IMG/VR virus record: IMGVR_UViG_3300046512_000053
Span: 1 to 24,130 of that record
Length of the DNA: 24,130 nt
Reading direction: 5' to 3' (one strand)
Source: a virus
The notes beneath the pieces were generated by a model. The model saw nothing but the letters and a program-made list of their open reading frames with translations. It had not been told where the DNA came from and ran no database searches. Below, one piece after another: positions 21,501 through 24,130 of the stretch; position 1 is the first letter of the stretch; each line of letters begins with the position of its first letter. Position numbers and translations under genes: made by a program.

Positions 21501-22199
21501 TTATGAGCCGCTTTGAGGCCAGTACGCTGGATTGGTCGCGAAATCCTCCGGGGGAGGAGACGATTGCTTCAACAGGAAACCTGCAAAAATGTGAGCCTCC
21601 TTGTGGCTCAGAGCCGCGTACCCAAACCGCATTGCTGTCTGAGCATCCATAGGGACCGTCGAGTTGTCAGCAGCGATCCAACGGAACTCAGCCGGTCCAG
21701 TGGGGTCGAGCAGCCGGCGCCAGGCCAGATTACCCGGTTGGGCGCCAAAAACAGTGATGGCGTCAGATGCTGCAGACTTTGCTCCAGCGATGTTCTCGCG
21801 ATCCTCCGGCCGGCACTGGTAAAAAGTGCCTTCGAAATAGAAACCCGCGTCGATGCGACGATCACGCTCCGCGTCGATCTCGGCCGAGGTGGGAGCCGCC
21901 ACCTTGTGCTCAGTCGAGCTCTTCACGAGATATTGGAAGGAGAGTTGGTGCTCGTGGAAGGACAACAGGTCGTTCATCTGGTTGTCCATGAACTCGTCGA
22001 TCGCTTCCGAGATCTCAGCGTTCGAAGCCCCTCGAGAGAGCCTGGACGGCGAAATGTCGATTAATCCACCGTGGTCGGAAGTGACCCCTGGGCAGCTGTC
22101 CGCTGTAAACGACCAGGTGTACTGGACAAGATTTATGAGACTGGCGTCCGTTGTCGAAAACCACAGCTTCGCAATGCTCACTTCACGCGAGAGATTCAT
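21501..22199 (-). CDS. DUF4376-containing fibre-associated protein
   Basis: Residues about 107-212 of this 232-residue protein match the DUF4376 pattern found in phage tail-fibre and fibre-assembly proteins: IDAERDRRIDAGFYFEGTFY, DRENIAGAKSAA, FRWIAADNSTVPMDAQTAM, then a helix ending FLLKQSSPP. The first 100 residues are a different, strand-rich region. It follows the glycine-rich protein by one base, so the two are probably co-translated, and it may chaperone or cap a fibre. A chaperone role is inferred from the family's neighbourhood and not from a known activity. Confidence 0.75.
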   Translation of the reverse strand: MNLSREVSIAKLWFSTTDASLINLVQYTWSFTADSCPGVTSDHGGLIDISPSRLSRGASNAEISEAIDEFMDNQMNDLLSFHEHQLSFQYLVKSSTEHKVAAPTSAEIDAERDRRIDAGFYFEGTFYQCRPEDRENIAGAKSAASDAITVFGAQPGNLAWRRLLDPTGPAEFRWIAADNSTVPMDAQTAMRFGYAALSHKEAHIFAGFLLKQSSPPPEDFATNPAYWPQSGS

Positions 22200-22200
22200 G

Positions 22201-23277
22201 TCAGGTCGTTCCTTGAATTATGCCAGTGTTGTTCAGCGTGCGAGCTGAGCCTGTAATCGCAGCGCCTGGCGCACCACCGGCTGCGCCAGCTGCTCCCGCT
22301 CCACCACCACCGGCGTTTCCGGAAGCCCCAGTGTTGCCAGTTGCGCCTGTGTTCCCTTGAGCACCCCAAGTGCCACCCGTGCCCCCAGTGCCACCGGTGC
22401 CTCCCGCGCCCGAGTTGCCTCCATTGTTACCGCCGCCCGCGCCAGGGTTCCCCCCAGTGGCGTTCTGGCCATAGCCTTGGCCGAGACCGCCGGCTCCACC
22501 TGTGCCGCCACCTGCGCCGCCCATGCCAGCGGCATACTGCCGGGAGACGTAGTAAAAGCGAGTGCTACCCGCGCTCGACGCCTGTGATCCCCGGACATAT
22601 AGGATGCTGCCTACTTGAATTGATGTAGTGGTGTTACTTGCGGCAGAAGAGTTGTTGTATACTTGGGATGTTCCCCAGAAAACGTTGAAACCTGTGTTGC
22701 CACCAGTGGTGCTCGCGTTGGCTGACCAAACGTTATTCTTAGGAGAGGTGCTCTGCCCATAAAATGGGCCCTCTGTTGCGGTGTAGCTACCTGAACCGCC
22801 TATCCCGCCAGTTCCGCCCAGACCGCCGCCGCCGCCGCCGCCCCGGATCGCTCCGGTGTTGTTGATCGTGACCCCGGCTGTGCTGACATTGATGGCGGGT
22901 CCGCCGACACCACTGTTGTTCGCGCCGCCTTTACCTTGAACCTCACCCACCACGTCGACCTGGAGAGCGCCGCCGAGGCCCGCGCCTGTGGTCAAAGCCG
23001 CGGCGGATACGGTCGTGCTACCGATGATGATGCCTGCGGCGATCACCACACGTTTCTTGGTTGTGGACGCCCAGTCGGCGCTACTGAACAGAGTTGAGAG
23101 CGTAACGTTGGTCGTGGTGGCTGCGATCGTGGCTACGATTTCGGCCGCGTAGAATTGGATCCACGCATCTGCCTGTTTGACGAATGCCTTCTGAGCCTCA
23201 ACCCAGGACGATCCCGATCGAACGAAGACAGACTTGACCTTCCCTTGGACATCATTCTGCTTCGCCCAACCCGTCAC
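22201..23277 (-). CDS. Glycine-rich adhesin-like tail protein
   Basis: The 358-residue protein has an N-terminal attachment part ([23 protein letters not shown], about 1-45), a beta region, then glycine-rich blocks ([20 protein letters not shown], and a long block of GGTGG/GAGG repeats) and a C-terminal [19 protein letters not shown]. Such blocks resemble phage receptor-binding tips in which polyglycine helices pack side by side (gp38-type adhesins and C-termini of some J proteins). A longer frame begins at GTG 23298, but GTG 23277 overlaps the collagen gene stop as GTGA and has AGGTGG upstream, so it is preferred. It is probably a receptor-binding component carried by the collagen-like fibre. 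Confidence 0.78.
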   Translation of the reverse strand: MTGWAKQNDVQGKVKSVFVRSGSSWVEAQKAFVKQADAWIQFYAAEIVATIAATTTNVTLSTLFSSADWASTTKKRVVIAAGIIIGSTTVSAAALTTGAGLGGALQVDVVGEVQGKGGANNSGVGGPAINVSTAGVTINNTGAIRGGGGGGGLGGTGGIGGSGSYTATEGPFYGQSTSPKNNVWSANASTTGGNTGFNVFWGTSQVYNNSSAASNTTTSIQVGSILYVRGSQASSAGSTRFYYVSRQYAAGMGGAGGGTGGAGGLGQGYGQNATGGNPGAGGGNNGGNSGAGGTGGTGGTGGTWGAQGNTGATGNTGASGNAGGGGAGAAGAAGGAPGAAITGSARTLNNTGIIQGTT

Positions 23278-24128
23278 GACGCAGCCACCTGCAGCCACAA
23301 GTCTCCGTTCACGCCGTCTGCGGCGGTCGGTGCAGCCGTCGAGACGAAGATGTCACGGAAGGCCGCGTTCTTCAGACCAGTTGGCATAGGTCCGGTATCA
23401 CCTTTGACACCCTGAGCGCCTGTGTCGCCCTTTACGCCTTGGATTCCCTGATCACCTTTGATGCCCTGGATACCCTGGTCACCCTTCGCGCCCGTGAGAC
23501 CGGTGTCGCCTTTGACGCCCTGGACACCTTGGATGCCCTGGTCGCCCTTGGCGCCTTGCGGCCCTGTGTCGCCTTTCGGACCCGTCTCTCCGATGTCACC
23601 CTTCGGGCCGGCCACACCTTGGATGCCCTGGTCGCCCTGCGGCCCAGCTGGACCGATTGGCCCGACGACGCCCTGGATGCCCTGGTCGCCCTTGATACCC
23701 TGTATACCCTGGTCACCCTGGGGGCCGGCGGGTCCGACTGGACCGACCTCGCCCCTGGGACCAGCTACGCCTTGAATACCCTGATCACCTTGTGGGCCAG
23801 CTGGGCCGACAGGTCCACCTGATGGTCCGATCGGGCCTGTGTCACCCTGGTCACCCTTAGGGCCGAGATCACCTTTGACGCCCTGAACACCCTGATCGCC
23901 TTTCAGGCCCTGGATGCCTTGGTCGCCCTTTGGACCCTGAATACCCTGGATGCCCTGTATGCCTTGCTCGCCACGATCGCCTTTGTCGCCCTTCGATCCC
24001 TGGGGTCCAACTGCGCCGCGTGGCCCCGGCACGCCTTCGGTGAATACCTCCACGATCTCGGGAGGCTGTTCGATCACCAGCTCGATCAGCTGCGTCGGAT
24101 CGACGACGATCTCAATGACTTCAGTCAT
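23274..24128 (-). CDS. Collagen-like fibre protein
   Basis: The 284-residue protein has a hydrophobic/acidic N-terminal arm (residues 1-31, [20 protein letters not shown]), 72 Gly-X-Y triplets (32-248) broken once by a single extra glycine after triplet 24, and a 36-residue tail with [10 protein letters not shown]. Gly-X-Y tracts form trimeric collagen helices and occur in phage fibres; 217 residues would span roughly 60 nm. The triplets are rich in GDQ, GIQ, GPK and GPQ, so charge and not hydroxyproline would stabilise them. ATG 24128 lies 2 nt from the window edge, so an upstream extension cannot be excluded. It overlaps the glycine-rich gene by 4 nt. Confidence 0.85.
   Translation of the reverse strand: MTEVIEIVVDPTQLIELVIEQPPEIVEVFTEGVPGPRGAVGPQGSKGDKGDRGEQGIQGIQGIQGPKGDQGIQGLKGDQGVQGVKGDLGPKGDQGDTGPIGPSGGPVGPAGPQGDQGIQGVAGPRGEVGPVGPAGPQGDQGIQGIKGDQGIQGVVGPIGPAGPQGDQGIQGVAGPKGDIGETGPKGDTGPQGAKGDQGIQGVQGVKGDTGLTGAKGDQGIQGIKGDQGIQGVKGDTGAQGVKGDTGPMPTGLKNAAFRDIFVSTAAPTAADGVNGDLWLQVAAS
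23385..24035 (-). repeat. Imperfect tandem repeats encoding the collagen-like tract
   Basis: The DNA is built from 9-nt units with larger recurring blocks, such as those encoding [13 protein letters not shown] (three copies) and [17 protein letters not shown]-type segments. Such blocks can expand or contract by recombination or slippage, changing fibre length in 9-nt multiples without breaking the frame. Confidence 0.8.
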
Positions 24129-24130
24129 GG

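Noticed and set aside
23278-23298. 7-residue longer start (GTG) of the glycine-rich protein
   Set aside because: GTG 23277 overlaps the upstream stop as GTGA and has AGGTGG at proper spacing; the earlier GTG has no ribosome site.
23385-24035. CRISPR-like array
   Set aside because: The repeats are 9-nt Gly-X-Y coding units in an open frame, without constant repeats and unique spacers.

Overview
The window reads as the structural-gene half of a long-tailed siphophage (free virus or prophage) of a GC-rich bacterium. Its genes run in the same order as phage lambda's, almost all on the minus strand, so transcription goes from high to low coordinates. The host is probably an alphaproteobacterium, perhaps Rhizobiales. 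That is an inference from base composition and from the style of one winged-helix gene at 4870-5595. No terminase, portal, integrase, lysis or replication gene is visible.

Layout in the direction of transcription (24130 to 1). (i) 24128-19827 is a surface-binding cassette: collagen-like fibre, glycine-rich adhesin-like protein, DUF4376 fibre-associated protein, a small hypothetical protein, and an SGNH esterase. (ii) 19460-16698 is the head module: prohead protease fused to scaffold, with an internal start that would also give free scaffold, then decoration protein and major capsid protein, ending in an intrinsic terminator. (iii) 16624-13727 holds a small FI-position gene and four connector and tail-completion genes. 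(iv) 13443-6487 holds the major tail tube protein, the tail-assembly chaperone G with its G-T frameshift extension, and a 1797-residue tape measure with an embedded tail-lysozyme domain. (v) 4936-1 is the tail-tip module: M, a short L, lambda K split into separate NlpC/P60 and JAB genes, I, a metallophosphoesterase, and J, which runs off the window.

This backbone is interrupted by four plus-strand small genes at three places: 5877-6490 (two genes), 13540-13743 and 19537-19830. The first two places each encode a ribbon-helix-helix protein. Each of these has a repeat or dyad just upstream that looks like an operator. The 5.6-6.5 kb island also has a structured, terminator-ended segment that could be a small RNA, and it is flanked by the minus-strand winged-helix gene. 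At 13.5 kb the repressor-like gene and the major tail gene appear to share a divergent promoter.

The most decisive sequence-level observation is a complete -1 frameshift cassette at 12216-12268: an upstream Shine-Dalgarno-like GGGAG, the slippery stretch GGGTTTTTTC, a 7-nt spacer and a perfect 7-bp stem. It links G to the T frame. Other notable points are the split and reordered K, an L that lacks the C-terminal cysteine-rich part, a phosphoesterase gene between I and J, and an extra inserted segment in J.
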